From Isoperla grammatica (lineage: Eukaryota > Arthropoda > Insecta > Plecoptera > Perlodidae), in contig OX246746.1 in the NCBI GenBank assembly GCA_945910005.1, positions 30,289,159 to 30,353,158 on the forward strand: a DNA stretch of 64,000 nucleotides, read 5' to 3'. The position numbers were made by a program, and so were the translations under genes. Of this stretch, positions 51,001-61,711 are shown one piece after another (position 1 is the stretch's first letter; each line of letters starts with the position of its first letter). Below the pieces are notes generated by a model. That model was not told the DNA's origin. It made no database searches and saw nothing but the letters and a program-made list of their open reading frames with translations.

Positions 51001-54000
51001 AGTGGTTCCATAGCCAGTTATCAAAATCTTAGCCTCCTTTTGGCTAGAAGGATGTGCAGGCAAAGCCCTTACCAGTTTGCCTTCTGTGTATTGCACGTGA
51101 CAAGGGTACTTCCATCGGGGGTCTGAATGAAGACCCCCTCGTATAATGGCTTCTTCACAGTTTTTAAAGTACTCAGACGGGCCGGCTTTAAGTTTGAACA
51201 AGGCTTTCCTCTACCTTGTTTGACTTTAATTTCCTGGATGTTGTATGGTACGTCACAGAATTGGTTACATCGCTCTAGTTTTTCGTCTCCAATAAGAGCC
51301 CAAAAGATCCTCAGAGATACCAATGCATCTAGAGCAGCATATTCTATTTGACGGTCATCCAAGACATTATCCTCCCAATTACTGCAACGAATGTTTATGT
51401 CTTTCTCCAACTCAATATCAAGGTAAGTCTTGGCCAAAGTTGCCAGCCCTGCGTTACTGCCAGAAAGATGGCGAAGGTCAACGCAACCTTTCACGATCAC
51501 CCCCTGGTCTTTGAGCAGATAGGCAGCGTCGATCAGCGGACAAACACCAACTTTCAACACAGATGGATCCTCGAGCAGAGCCTGGAAAACAGAACACATC
51601 ACTTCTAGTAGCCTGTACCATGTACAAATTACCGACATTAATTGATAAGTTTTACTAGGCCTATTACGTATTACGTGAGTGTTTTACTGACATTTATATT
51701 TTGAGGAATATTCCCTTAAGGCTGTTCCACCAGCAGCAGGGACAAGTTTTCACACCATGCGCGCTGCTGTATGGTTTTTAATCATGTTGCTGCTATCTGT
51801 TGACGGCTAATTGAACTAGTTTAGTTCAGCGTTATCGTGGTAGATGTCGCTAGAGTAGGGGCGTCACTGATTGGTTGGGGTCGTAGTGGCTGTCGCGTGC
51901 CATTTGGGCGGTTGTTTCGAACAACAGCACTCGTCGCCATTCAGACCGACCAACGGAATGGAATGCAGCCCCACAGATAAGGAATTTCACTTAGTGAATG
52001 GCAGAGGCAAGCCAGCATAGGACTCTTATAAAAGCGCAGAAGAGTGAGGTTCTTATCTGAGATAAGACAGAATGAATAAGTTGAGAGTATTGAGGCAGCC
52101 GATGTAATACAAAATATAATTTCTTAACCTTACATGATATTCGATTTGAAATACGTTTAGGCGTAATTGTTATTTTTTTATTATAATAACAAAACTTGAA
52201 TGAAACCTGTATTCCAACTAGAAATGAAGTTATGGGGAAAAGAGCATCTAAATATATTATTGAAGAACATCGGGAATAAAAGAGGGAAATACGGAGTTGA
52301 TCTACTTTATTATACAACACAATTTTTTAATGTTTAATGATAACCAAGTCAAAATACATGTAGTTAAATTGCTTGCTTTTTTATTAGAATAGAGAAACTT
52401 GAATGGACCTCGTATTCCAACTAGAAGTGAAGTTGTGGTAAAAATGCATAGGCCTAGAAGTATTTTTATTTTGGGATTGCAGAATTTTCCCATCTACATC
52501 TGACATTGTGTAAGATGCGTATACACTAATATGAGGTATTTGTACAACACAATGTAACACACCCACACACACATGCACACACACACCCGCATCAGCACAT
52601 GCACACGCACACGCACAAGCACACATACTAAGTTTCTGATGTAAATGTTAATTTATAAGTATTTAGTGTCGTTTGTTTAATCTATTTCATTTGCGCTTGT
52701 GGAATGTACATTCTGTTGCAAATAAAGGCTTAATAATAATTAATAATAATAACAAACTGCTGTATATTACTATATTTTCTTTTGCGCTTATGGCAAGCAA
52801 ACAATTCATTCGATACATATCGCCTATTTGATAGAAGCCTTTTGATAGAAGTAGTTGAAACGTCACAGTTTCTTTCTTCTTTTGAAAATGAACGGGAACT
52901 TGGATCAGTTGAAAAGTAACTTAACTTTTCAAAGTTCTTTTTTGGGGGAACTTGCCCAAAACTGACAGGTTGATGATAATCAGAGTGACATCTCATATCT
53001 TGTCAACGATGCTAACCGAGTCTGCGATTATGAAACACTTCACGTGACATCAATCCCAAGCCAGGGTTGAAACTGGGAAGTTGGAACCACTGTGTTGGAA
53101 CTGTTTGTGGGACAGACGCCCATCAACCAGGGATATTACTCTAGCATTATATATTAAATTACCTTTGACACTATCATGTCTATCATCGTCTCACTTGGCA
53201 GAGGAATAGTGTTACCATACCTCCGGTTAAAGGTAGACATGTCCTCTTTTTTACACCCTGTCCGGGCGGCTTTTTCGATATTATTGAATTGTCCGAATAT
53301 TTCACATTTTGTGTTCTTACTTGTTATAAACAAGAGGAGTTAAATTTGGCATATATACTAACAAAACTTTCCGTAATTGCTGTCTAAGCCAGCCTTGCTA
53401 CAACTAATAGATAATAGTAAAACCGTAAAGCCCCGACCACAATTGTCGGCATCGTGATTGTAATCGGGATAGGGATAGTACTTTACTCATGCTAAATTAT
53501 TACCACGTTACGATTTTACTGTGAACAGCGACATAAGAACCATGTAAGTTAACTTTTTCATGATTTCCGGATTGCGATTGGAATCGGGACTTAAGACCAG
53601 ACCGTTTATCGTCTAAAGATTAGGAACACATAGAATGCAATGATTTTACTATTAATAATTAATATTAATAAATTAATATTGTTGAAATAGATTCAGTGGT
53701 GTAATGAGAGGGGCTAAACCCCCTCTTTTAAAAAAGAGTGGAAAGTTACCTTTTACCCTTCAATGGAGACAGTCATTCTTTTAAATACCAAAGCCATTAG
53801 TTTTGGATAATATAATACAAGCCTTTATCATAAAATATTGTTGTATATAAGATGCTGAAGTTTCTTTTATTTGTGGGGCTCAAAAGAAAATGTGATGCTA
53901 GAAATGTAGTAATTTTTTCAGTTGGCTGTTCTAAATTGCACATATTTCCACCAACATTACCATGGAGAGAAAAAATTTGGGAGGCCAGCCCGAACTACCC

Positions 54001-57000
54001 CACTTATGGCAGTGTTTACTAGTGTATCTAGGTATTTGTATCTAAATGCATTGTGTGCATCTTTTACTTATATCCTTATTAAATAAGTACTTTTACCTGT
54101 ATCTACGTATTTTATAGAATTTTCTGCAATCAATTTAGATGCAGGATACTTTTTTTAATACTTAGTTAAAATATAAAGATACGAGCACTCGAGCAGGTAT
54201 CATTTGAAAAAGAATTACTTTCACAAAACTGGTTACCCAAGATTCAACAGACCCACTTCACAATGCTGAGCACAAAATGGACTTTATCGAGTGTTTTTGG
54301 ATACTGTCATTTGAGCGTTGCTTTCACTGTCAAGGACTATTTATTAATAACATGCTTTTTGTCAATCTACATTCTACTTTATCCATTAGTAAGTGGTACA
54401 AATTCACTACTGATTCCTACCTTCTTCATTTAATTTAAATCAGGCATTCTTGGATTCATTTCTTAAAACAATTTCATGAAAATAGTTCTTAATTTGTAAT
54501 AATAAACGTTATCCAATATTATATCTCTGGTTGCTTCGACTTTCCCAAGTTACTTTTATGATTTATGGGAACATATTAAAAACAAATATCCTAAAACAAT
54601 ATTATATTTTGGGCAGCTTTCTTTCATTTGATTTCAATTCAATAATAAATTATTGTAGCGCCAAGCAAGGGCAGTTGTACGATTTTCATGTTATTATGCC
54701 TACCGGTACCTTCCATTCTTAATAAGTACCATACTCGTATATAAGGCAATCTGCATATCTATTGAACAATATTGCATTATTTACTACTACTTTTAATTAT
54801 TATCTACTAGGTATTATCCAAAATTATAAAGAAATCAATACCTCTATTTTGTAATCAGTTCTTGTCATACTGTACAAAGCCCAGGGGCCAAATTTATTGT
54901 AGAGAATTGAAAAACAATGTACATTTGATGTAATTTATCATCATTTTTGCAAAACACTGAACCCTATGTTGACAACTAAAAACAGTTCAAAGTATCTTTG
55001 TGTGTAGCCGGTATACCTAGGAACATTTCCAAAATTGATCTTATATCTCGATCTAGGTACATGGCAACGATGATGATCGAGACGATGAGTGGCAACATCA
55101 TGAAAATGAAAAAACTCCACATGGAATCTATGACTAAACAGTAAACACGACTCGAACCAGGCGAGTGCATAGGCTCATAGTTTACTAAAGACAACAATGT
55201 CTAATCAAGAGAGCCACTGTGGGCTGCTAAGTGATGGCAGCAAGGTAGAGAGATCCAGCTCAGTTAAGAGATAAGAGGGTTGTGGAGCGCCGGCGGGACG
55301 TTGAGGGGGCGAGGGGGGAGGGTGTGCCGATATATTTGGTACCTGCTGCTAGAAGTTGTCATCGCTGCCGCTAGGGAGACGCGGCCACTGTACAGTGCGG
55401 GTGATAGCATTGTGCTTAGGGGAAATAGCGCACCGATCTAGCAATTTTAGTCGCATTACCTAATTATAAAAGCGCATTTGCCACTCAAACCGGCATTTTT
55501 TCTGCTGCAGAATAAATACTTGATGTCAACGTATATTTTTCATGTCAAGTATTTCATCACAAAAAAATTATATCTATTTTTTTTTAAATTCAGCGTTTTT
55601 TCTAGGTAATTAAAAAAATCATATTTCGGCTATTTATGAAAGAATTACATTGTTAGGGTAGAGGTGACACTAATAATATAGTTAGGCAATATTTTTTACA
55701 CACAATAATTATATCAGTTGTAACGTTATTATTTGCTACTAATTTTTCAAACAGTCAATTTTCAACAATTGAAAATTTTATTGTCGCTTACACAGTGAAT
55801 TAATTTTTTTGTAAGCTTTCCAAAATGTGTATTTAAAACGTCCGCAATGAGATATTTGGAAAAAGGTACTTTAAAAAAATGTTTTATCCCCCATAGCCTT
55901 AATGGTAGTGGGTAACTCGCTACAAATTAAACCGCGCAAAATTACGAAATTGTATTGATATCTTGAGAATGCTTCAAGAGATTGAAAAAATGTTTACCGA
56001 GGATTTGTTTTTTATCATCTTAAGAATTTAAAATGTTTTAAATATTTTAATTGTTATGATCATTATTTCTCTAACTAATTAATTAATTCATTAATCAATT
56101 TATATTATATCCAATTATTTATATTTAAATAACTATGATCAAGGTTACAGTTTTTAACTTTTAAATCATGTTGTATCCATTGTTCCATTAATCTATTGTT
56201 TAGCCGACACAAAGCCAAATCTCAGGTATGAATCACCTTTTCAATCTTCAAGCATTCTTAATATAAGCATACCAATAAAAAAACATTAATTTAGTGTGTT
56301 AGACTCCCTTTTATGCTTAATGGAAAAGGGATATCTCACATTTAAAACTGCACAACATTTTGTACAATATTGTATACAATATTGTATACAATACAATATT
56401 GATACAGATCTCTTACTATCTGTCCTCCGAAATGCCTCCTTAATCCATGTTTCTCCTCCTTACCAACTCTCATACGATCCGTCATGATATCTAATCTGAT
56501 TAATCATCCCCGTTGATTAATCAATCAATCAACCTGTGTATCATCATCTGAAATACAAGCTCTCAAAGAGTGGGAAGTTATTTTAGGTGGCTCCTTGGTC
56601 CAGTGATTAGCATCCCTGTTTCCAATGCAGAAGGTCCCTGGTTCAAATCCCGCTTCAGGCAGAAGATTTTTAACTTCTAATGTGGATTCAATTCCGTTAC
56701 TTCTTGGCTTAGGAATAAGTAAACGGTGACTTTGGAGCCGTCCTACCAACGAAGCACTCAATAAATTCAAAGTTGTTCTGAAATCGGCCTTGTTGATTCT
56801 GGCATTTGTCTGCGGGTGTTTGCATTGTCCAATCACTGATTCATATGTTTCGTATTTGAAATATCGGTCTTTGATTGGTTATCGCTCACTCGTCGATGGT
56901 GTTCGAAGCCTACAGGGTTGGTTTAGTAACTTTAAATTAAAGTTCCCCACTTCAAATCAGTTTAGTTACTGAATGGGTAGACTCTAAAAGTGAATTTATT

Positions 57001-60000
57001 TATTTTATTTATTTATAAGAGCCGTGATTGCACGCACATCGCACAGCCGCTTTGACGTGTATATAGGCCGGTTTATGATTGACGAAAACGGAATTGGGAA
57101 ACGTGATTGTGAATGTTGGTAGATAGCTAACACGGCGGAGCGTTTATGGTTGACGGGTTGCAAACGCGAGATAGCAATGCGATCGGTAAAGTTCGCCAAG
57201 TCCCAACTTTGGCGTTCACGTTGCCGTCTCCGACACGGTGTACGCATGCGCAGAGTAAACAAACAAGGACGACACCAAACCAACCAATCAAAAAGGCAGC
57301 TGACAGCAAAAACAAGCCGAGAATTGTCGACTTCAGCCGAATAGACCCGAACATATTCCGAGTACCAGTTAATTGTAAACGCTTATTTCACGTCTTCAGA
57401 ACACACTTCCAACCACGATTCCGTTTCCGTCAATCATAAACCAGGCATACTTTGATCAAAATGACTTCTGTTCTCCAACTCGCTTGCCAAAGCATATTGG
57501 ATCAGAGTCACCTTGAGGTAAATTTGAGGTGTATAGGGGAACGTGGGAAAGTGGGTTGTATAGTGTGGTAGGCCACCACACTATACAACCGCTTGGAACT
57601 AAGGCACCCTCATCAATGCCCATTAACCTTGCATGATATACGTCAGGGGCACCAACTCCGTGGGTGCAGGAGGGCCAAAGCACGCATGGGGTATATATTT
57701 GGGTGGGTGCGCAGCACCCACATAAATTCTCACGAATTATCGTTAAAAACTTTAATTCCTCATATGGAATTGAATGGTATATACAAAAGTTGCTTTTCAA
57801 TGAGACAATACATTGAAGTAGAGCTGATTTGAAATTTGAAATTACTGCTAGGCTATCCTAACCATTATCATATTTGTATGAATGCAGAATGTGATTTTAC
57901 GGGATATGCGGATTTAGACTTGTGGTAGTTCTTGGCCATGTAAAAAGCAACTATGCATGTGCATATTATACTATGTCGATTTGAGAAGTGGGCCCTACTT
58001 GGAAAATGGTCTCTAATGAAACTCAATGTGTTGTATAGTTCATTGTATAGGATGGTGTCAGTTTATGATATAGCAGTCCTTTCCTATATTTATAATATAC
58101 TCCACAAACCAAATCCTGTATCACAAATGTAGGGTTACCACACGTCACGCTTTCAGTGGGACACAATTGTACCACTTGGCAAACAATAATGCGATGTCTA
58201 GTGTACATTATCATATACTGCAATCCAGATTACAAATTGTGCTCAGTTTATCATCAGCTAAGTATCAACAGTATGGGCAAAGAATAACTGTTAATAACTG
58301 TGAATGAATAACTGTTGTTTGTTTGTAAAACTGTTATTGAATTACTAATGTAACGGTACTCAGCAAATAAGTTTCAGTGAGTTTATTCCGGTTTTTATTA
58401 AGTGCCGCTAGTCAGTGATATTCTGTGTTATGACATTTTAGACACTGTGAAAATGGTTATTTTAATGTAGTTATGTCTCTAGATACTTTTGTTCCTGTAA
58501 TTACTTTAATGGAGTTTTATTCACTCTCAGAATATTTTGGTAATAATTTTAGCACAAACTAATGTAGGCCTAACGGTACTTGGCAAATAAGTTTCAGTGA
58601 GTTTATTCTGGTTTTATTAAGTGTTCAACAAGCGTTCAGTGATATATTCTGTGTTATGATATTTTACAGTAGAGTTCCGCGGGAGTTTACACCATGGTCA
58701 CACCATTTTCCCCCCGTTTTGGACACCCATAGATACGTTGAAAGATAAGCTACCCCGGGATTTCTTGTTTTCCTAGAACGATCAGACCTCATCGCCTTGA
58801 AGAATGTGATGAGTGTATTCAGTCATCTGAATTCCTCGTCCTTTGCTCGAGTTTGAATGGAGATAATTGTTCGACTGGACTTTGCTCTAGGGGTGTACCA
58901 AGAAAACTACCTAAAAGGTTGGTGTAAACTCCCGCGGAACTCTACTGTAGACACTGAAAATGGTTATTTTAATGTAGTTAGGCTATGTCTCTAGATACTT
59001 TTGTTCCTGTAGGCCTAATTACTTTTAATGTAGGCCTAACGCACTTGTAATTGAATGCAGTCTAATATCTTTGTATTGTAGCATACTCTGCACTTATTTT
59101 AGACTCTGTGAAAATGGTATTTTAATTTTAATGTAGTTATGTCTCTAGATATTTCTGTACCTGTAATTACTTATGAACACACTTGTAATGGAATGTAGCC
59201 TACTATCTTTGTATTGTATTTTAATCTGTAACCATGGACAACATCAGATACTCGCTCACCTAGTAGGCCTACTGTGTAAGCATATGAGTGCTCATTGATG
59301 ACTAATAAAAAATTAAATTAAATTAAATTAAAATTATTATCTTGAAAAATGCCTTACTTCCAACTTACCAAGCCCCAAATTTCAATACTAATAATTCTCG
59401 TAAGTGTTCCATTTTTGTTTTGTTTTTCAGATTTTTGCACTACAGAAACGACGGCGACGGTATCTCAGTAGGCCTATTGCTTTCGGTTCTGTATTTTTTT
59501 CTGAAACGCTCAGAAATCACTCTAAAATGCCTGATTAAAAAAATAAATCGCCTGCGGCGCTGTGGTTGGGGGACTCGCCGCCAAAACACCCCTCCTGTCT
59601 TTGCCTCAAGTCGCTTGTCCCACGACTTCAGTTTGAGCACCCATGTCATTCTGAAAACTTGGCACCTCTGATATACGTAGCCTAGTCATTGATGTAACAC
59701 TAAGAATGTTTACCTTCAGTTCAAGGGGCATGGAGATGGGCTTAAGTTTCGTGAGCCGAAACAGTGCACAAAGCCCGTCATTTGTGCTGAGTTGTAGCAG
59801 CGCTATGGGCTGTCTCCATTTGCCTTTAGTCACCCACTCACAGTCAAACCCAACGACGCGGTGCTCGGACTCCTTTAAATATCTGAAACAAGTGCAAGTC
59901 GTTTAAGAACTGTATGATCTCGTTTATACAGGCTTCAATAATTTACATTTCTGGTTAGACCCGGCTTAAGCTCTGAGGCCTCGGCTGCCAGCAGAATAAA

Positions 60001-60204
60001 TTTGAGCACAAGCTCACTTCATTTCCCGATTATATGTGCACTATAATTTTGCATTAATAACTCATTTCGCTTGGGTTAGTCCTGTCATAAAATACAAACA
60101 TACAAGCAATGTGGGCGAAATCATGGACATCCTAACCTCAATAAAACGCGGGCGAGCTGTTGGGCGCTGCCTTCGTCCGAAGCTATCTCGACTTTTTTCT
60201 TGAG
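44916..60204 (-). CDS. EXD2: EXD2-like 3'-5' exonuclease
   Basis: Seven in-phase minus-strand exons: 60204-60137, 59882-59714, 51581-51073, 49111-48903, 48239-48106, 46228-46056, 45090-44916 (stop 44916-44918). They encode 478 residues downstream of an unresolved N-terminus. Numbering from the first of these residues, the DEDDy catalytic set is complete: Asp36 and Glu38 (GFDCEWV), Asp97, Asp164 with Tyr160 (YAALDA). The C-terminal half has a CVVCG...EYRKHFP...SHDVLLMCTRCH block, HNH/zinc-like, shared with human EXD2, and ends WRQHFLNTMCPQFLPKYWS close to the human C-terminus. Human EXD2 (621 residues) is a nuclease linked to double-strand break resection and to mitochondria. Its N-terminal membrane segment would be encoded by an exon not firmly found here. 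First exon donor is GAG|GTTAGG, weaker than the rest. Confidence 0.9.
46056..46228 (-). CDS. EXD2: EXD2 penultimate exon
   Basis: 173 nt from TTTCCAG|CTA to AAG|GTGATC. It encodes a helical segment LVLLPELVRLTSAAKTML and PEEKMKEAHGIVANHLQ, at the place of the human ARALLN...LP..RKEEL segment. Confidence 0.85.
46564..46736. mobile_element. Short MITE with TA target duplication (copy 2)
   Basis: Diverged copy of the 5840-6007 element, same orientation: starts CAATCCCCACTTTTAAAG, ends GTGGGCTCGACTG, flanked by TA. Confidence 0.6.
47238..47263 (+). promoter_or_regulatory. CRE plus TATA-like promoter configuration
   Basis: A perfect TGACGTCA (47238-47245) is followed 12 bases later by TTTATAA (47257-47263), then about 170 bases of GC-rich sequence ending in a donor-like CTCGG|GTGAGT (about 47430). 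This could be a plus-strand promoter with non-coding first exon, or the core of an unrecognised LTR. No coding exon downstream was identified. Confidence 0.35.
47440..48105. other. EXD2 intron sequence with ACGACAAAAA repeats
   Basis: Contains two copies of a block with AAAAACGACAAAAAAGCTCA (about 47490 and 47770), each followed by ATTTATGCATTT. No gene is seen. The plus-strand 47176-47436 frame has transposon- or UTR-like composition. Confidence 0.3.
48106..48239 (-). CDS. EXD2: EXD2 exon, second half of CxxC/HNH-like region
   Basis: 134 nt from TTACCAG|TGG to CAG|GTACCT. It encodes EMKSHVSHDVLLMCTRCHSE then KLRLHLVEKCQAPFIE. Confidence 0.93.
48436..48615 (+). repeat. tRNA-derived SINE, plus-strand copy
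   Basis: The tRNA-like head has box A-type TAGCTCAGCGGTAAG and box B GGTTCGATTCC. It is followed by a CGAGGTTTTCCTCAG body and AGGCGAATGCTGGGATTGAG, with a tail ending in CCCAACTATCC. Two related copies lie at 60597-60814 and 63326-63530. The head does not fold into a proper tRNA acceptor stem, so it is not a tRNA gene. Confidence 0.8.
48903..49111 (-). CDS. EXD2: EXD2 exon, start of CxxC/HNH-like region
   Basis: 209 nt. It encodes LTIRLKFEPDMP, YYRQVKDNCCVVCGS and LRKNIVPVEYRKHFP. Same order as human EXD2 after the exonuclease domain. Confidence 0.93.
49506..49809. mobile_element. Truncated inverse copy of the GGGTACCCG hAT element
   Basis: The right terminus CACTACCCGCACATCCCTA and the interior match, in reverse orientation, the left half of the element at 12199-12807. 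Shared blocks include AATTTATCGGTT-type sequence, AACATTTTATGTAACG and GATGGT/GACC. The other end is missing. Confidence 0.75.
50250..50691. mobile_element. pogo-like MITE (AGTAATACCTCGATTATCCG ends)
   Basis: Left AGTAATACCTCGATTATCCG and right-end complement AGTAAGACCTCGATTATCCG differ by one base. Additional GCTCGGATAA/CTCGGTTAA words lie near both ends. Flanking TA is not clear. 442 bases, no coding capacity. Confidence 0.8.
51073..51581 (-). CDS. EXD2: EXD2 exon with ExoII and ExoIII motifs
   Basis: 509 nt from TTTTCCAG|GCT to TG|GTAAGG. It encodes DPSVLKVGVCPLIDAAYLLK, GCVDLRHLSG, IRCSNWED and DDRQIEYAALDALVSLRIF. The last is the Y-AA-x-DA ExoIII of DEDDy nucleases, closest to EXD2/WRN. 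A basic linker and YEGVFIQTPDGSTLVTCN follow. Confidence 0.95.
52547..52626. repeat. CA/CACG microsatellite
   Basis: Imperfect CA repeat with interspersed CG and TG steps. It accounts for the Cys/Ala-rich artefactual minus-strand frame here. Confidence 0.85.
52627..54975. other. EXD2 intron, no gene seen
   Basis: AT-rich intron between exons at 51.6 and 59.7 kb. A GAACTTTTCAAAGTTC-like word near 52915-52945 echoes the CAGTGTTGG hAT element at 34839-35641 but no termini were found. Confidence 0.35.
54976..55122 (-). CDS. Possible small membrane-protein ORF or exon inside EXD2 intron
   Basis: A minus-strand ATG at 55122 opens 48 codons beginning MWSFFIFMMLPLIVSIIIVA, a single strong transmembrane segment, followed by a charged YLDRDIRSILEMF. 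A plausible donor CTAG|GTATAC at 55017/55016 would end a coding exon. The frame is also open upstream to 55197. GC-rich sequence at 55.28-55.40 kb could serve as a promoter. It cannot belong to the EXD2 frame, because the flanking EXD2 exons join perfectly without it. Unrecognised; may be chance. Confidence 0.25.
   Translation of the reverse strand: MWSFFIFMMLPLIVSIIIVAMYLDRDIRSILEMFLGIPATHKDTLNCF
55460..56520. other. AT-rich intron sequence with small palindromes
   Basis: Very AT-rich. It contains the self-complementary block TGTATACAATATTGTATACA (about 56371-56390). No gene is seen. Confidence 0.35.
56590..56770 (+). repeat. Second tRNA-derived SINE type
   Basis: Box A-like TTGGTCCAGTGATTAGC and box B GGTTCAAATCC are correctly spaced in a tRNA-like head. 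The body contains TTCTTGGCTTAGGAATAAG. It is distinct from the 48436 family. The mispaired acceptor stem argues against a functional tRNA. Confidence 0.6.
57070..57442. mobile_element. MITE with GGTTTATGATTGACG ends
   Basis: Left GGTTTATGATTGACGAAAAC and right-end complement GGTTTATGATTGACGGAAAC are near identical, extending to CGGAAT. 373 bases. The target duplication is not clear (possibly Harbinger-like). Confidence 0.8.
57554..57590. other. Perfect short hairpin
   Basis: GGTTGTATAGTGTGGT, a five-base loop, then its exact complement. 16-bp stem without mismatch. Function unknown. Confidence 0.7.
58350..59230. repeat. Diverged tandem repeats, one copy interrupted by a MITE
   Basis: A unit of roughly 215 bases (AACGGTACTCAGCAAATAAG ... 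CACTGTGAAAATGGTTATTT ... GTCTCTAGATACTTTTGTTC) recurs at about 58350, 58565 (split by the MITE at 58667-58947) and, in shortened form, at about 59095. Confidence 0.75.
58667..58947. mobile_element. MITE with CAGTAGAGTTCCGCGGGAG ends
   Basis: Inverted termini CAGTAGAGTTCCGCGGGAGT on both strands, continuing to TTTACACCA, about 29 bases each. Flanked by TA (58665-58666, 58948-58949). The TA duplication lies inside a repeat copy whose intact sister at 58350-58515 shows the empty site. Confidence 0.93.
59714..59882 (-). CDS. EXD2: EXD2 exon with ExoI motif
   Basis: 169 nt from TGTTTCAG|A to AAG|GTAAAC. It encodes YLKESEHRVVGFDCEWV, with the first two catalytic acidic residues, and IALLQLSTNDGLCALFRLTK. 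Confidence 0.93.
60137..60204 (-). CDS. EXD2: EXD2 exon before the ExoI motif
   Basis: 68 nt from acceptor TCCTCAG|CTC to donor GAG|GTTAGG. It encodes LKKKVEIASDEGSAQQLARV, which aligns in position and pattern with the human segment before the exonuclease domain. Its 3' phase fits the next exon exactly. Confidence 0.7.
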
Positions 60205-60596
60205 CTGAGGATGGGAAGTTTTTACATTATGCAACCTAAAACACCTACAAAGAATTGTGACGGCACTAACAATCAAACTAACTGTTACGAACATTTTGTT
60301 CTAACAACGTACAAAATAGGGGGACAGTCTGTATTGAAAATTGACAGTTTTAACACAAATCGCAGTCCGCACTGCAAGTCAACACTGGTTATTATCGCGG
60401 CACTGAGTTCGGACGACAGACGAGCGGGATCTAAAGGCTTAGTTTGAAATGTCCTTATAGTAGGCTACTGTATGCCTATAAGAAGATACGAATAATTAAA
60501 TCTATATATTGCATATCCTCTGTAGTAAAAAAGCGAATGTTAATAACGTGAGTACATTCTAACGGCGTAGGGCATCAAGATGCGTCGTTTGCGCGG

Positions 60597-60814
60597 TATT
60601 TGGAATAGTTGGAAAAGAATAGAATGTCTCAAGGCTGTTATTATGTATGAAACAATCCCAGCATTCGCCTTAATTGTGACTGAGGAAAACCTTGGTAAAA
60701 ACATTTTTTCAAGACTGTCGGTGGACGGTTCGAACCGGTGACCTCCCGAATTAGAGTCTCGCGTCACAGATAACGGATTGTAGTCTCGCGTCTTACCACT
60801 GACCCACCTCTATC
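60597..60814 (-). repeat. tRNA-derived SINE, minus-strand copy
   Basis: In complement it starts GATAGAGGTGGGTCAGTGGT and has box B GGTTCGAACC. The same AAGGTTTTCCTCAG and AGGCGAATGCTGGGATTG body as the 48436 copy follows. An internal duplication of the ACGCGAGACT region lengthens the head. Confidence 0.8.
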
Positions 60815-61350
60815 CAAATAATCAAATAAAATTGATTTACATAATCGTTTGGGAGATGTTGTCTACTTATGCGTGCCACTTCACACTAAGTACAAGACAT
60901 TGCCAATTCACTACACCGATTGCAAGTCTACTGGATTTACTCCTAGCCAAAGATAATAACATTATAACTCTCCTAGCGGAGTAATTCGGCCTGTGCCGCT
61001 ACTAGCGACGCGTAGCGGCAATCCAGTAAATTTTTCACCGATTGTAGCATTTATTCAAAAGACAGACAGACAAAGCTCCCAGCCCCCTAAAATTTTCCAA
61101 CCGGGAGACGGTATTTGAGTGAAATCTCATTTGCTCGAAACTACATTAAGTAAAAAATTTACGTTCGTTCTTGTTTCGTTTTGCTCAATTGATCATTTAT
61201 AAAATTCTAGTGTGAACCCCCATTTGCGCGATTTCTTTTTTGCGAGACTATTGTTTGCCGTCTAAAATTGTTGTTACGCTCTTCCACCTACCCTATGGAA
61301 CTCCTGATTATGAATGATTTACAATCGGCACAAAGTAAAACAAAATATGC

Positions 61351-61490
61351 CATCTCCTAGAGAATTTGGGCCTCTTTCTTATGAATGTTTTTTTGCTCCA
61401 ATAAATATTTCCGTTTTACAAAAACATACGAAAATGTTTATTGCACCAAAGAAACATTCATAAGAAAGAGCATTGAATTCTCTAGAGATG
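61351..61490. repeat. Inverted repeat / foldback
   Basis: CATCTCCTAGAGAATT...CTCTTTCTTATGAATG and its complement flank a short AT spacer; arms of about 50 bases with few mismatches. Probably a small foldback MITE. Confidence 0.65.
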
Positions 61491-61711
61491 AAAAATAATC
61501 GGGGAAGAGCTCGGAGGTAGAAATCGGGGGTTCTTCAATGGTGAGTGGACACTGGACAGTGGACAACAGCCTTCCTCTATTTCGCTCAGTTGGTTGCGCT
61601 AGTCTGAGACATATGAGACCGACACAAAATAACTTAAAATTTCAATTTTACGTAAGTTTCGTAGTTAATATTTTCATAAGCGTGAAACTGTACCTGAGCG
61701 AATACCTGTAA

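Noticed and set aside
52384..52626. Cys/Ala-rich minus-strand frame
   Set aside because: Translation of a CA microsatellite.
56590..56665. Functional tRNA gene
   Set aside because: Box B is good but stem pairing fails; treated as a SINE head.
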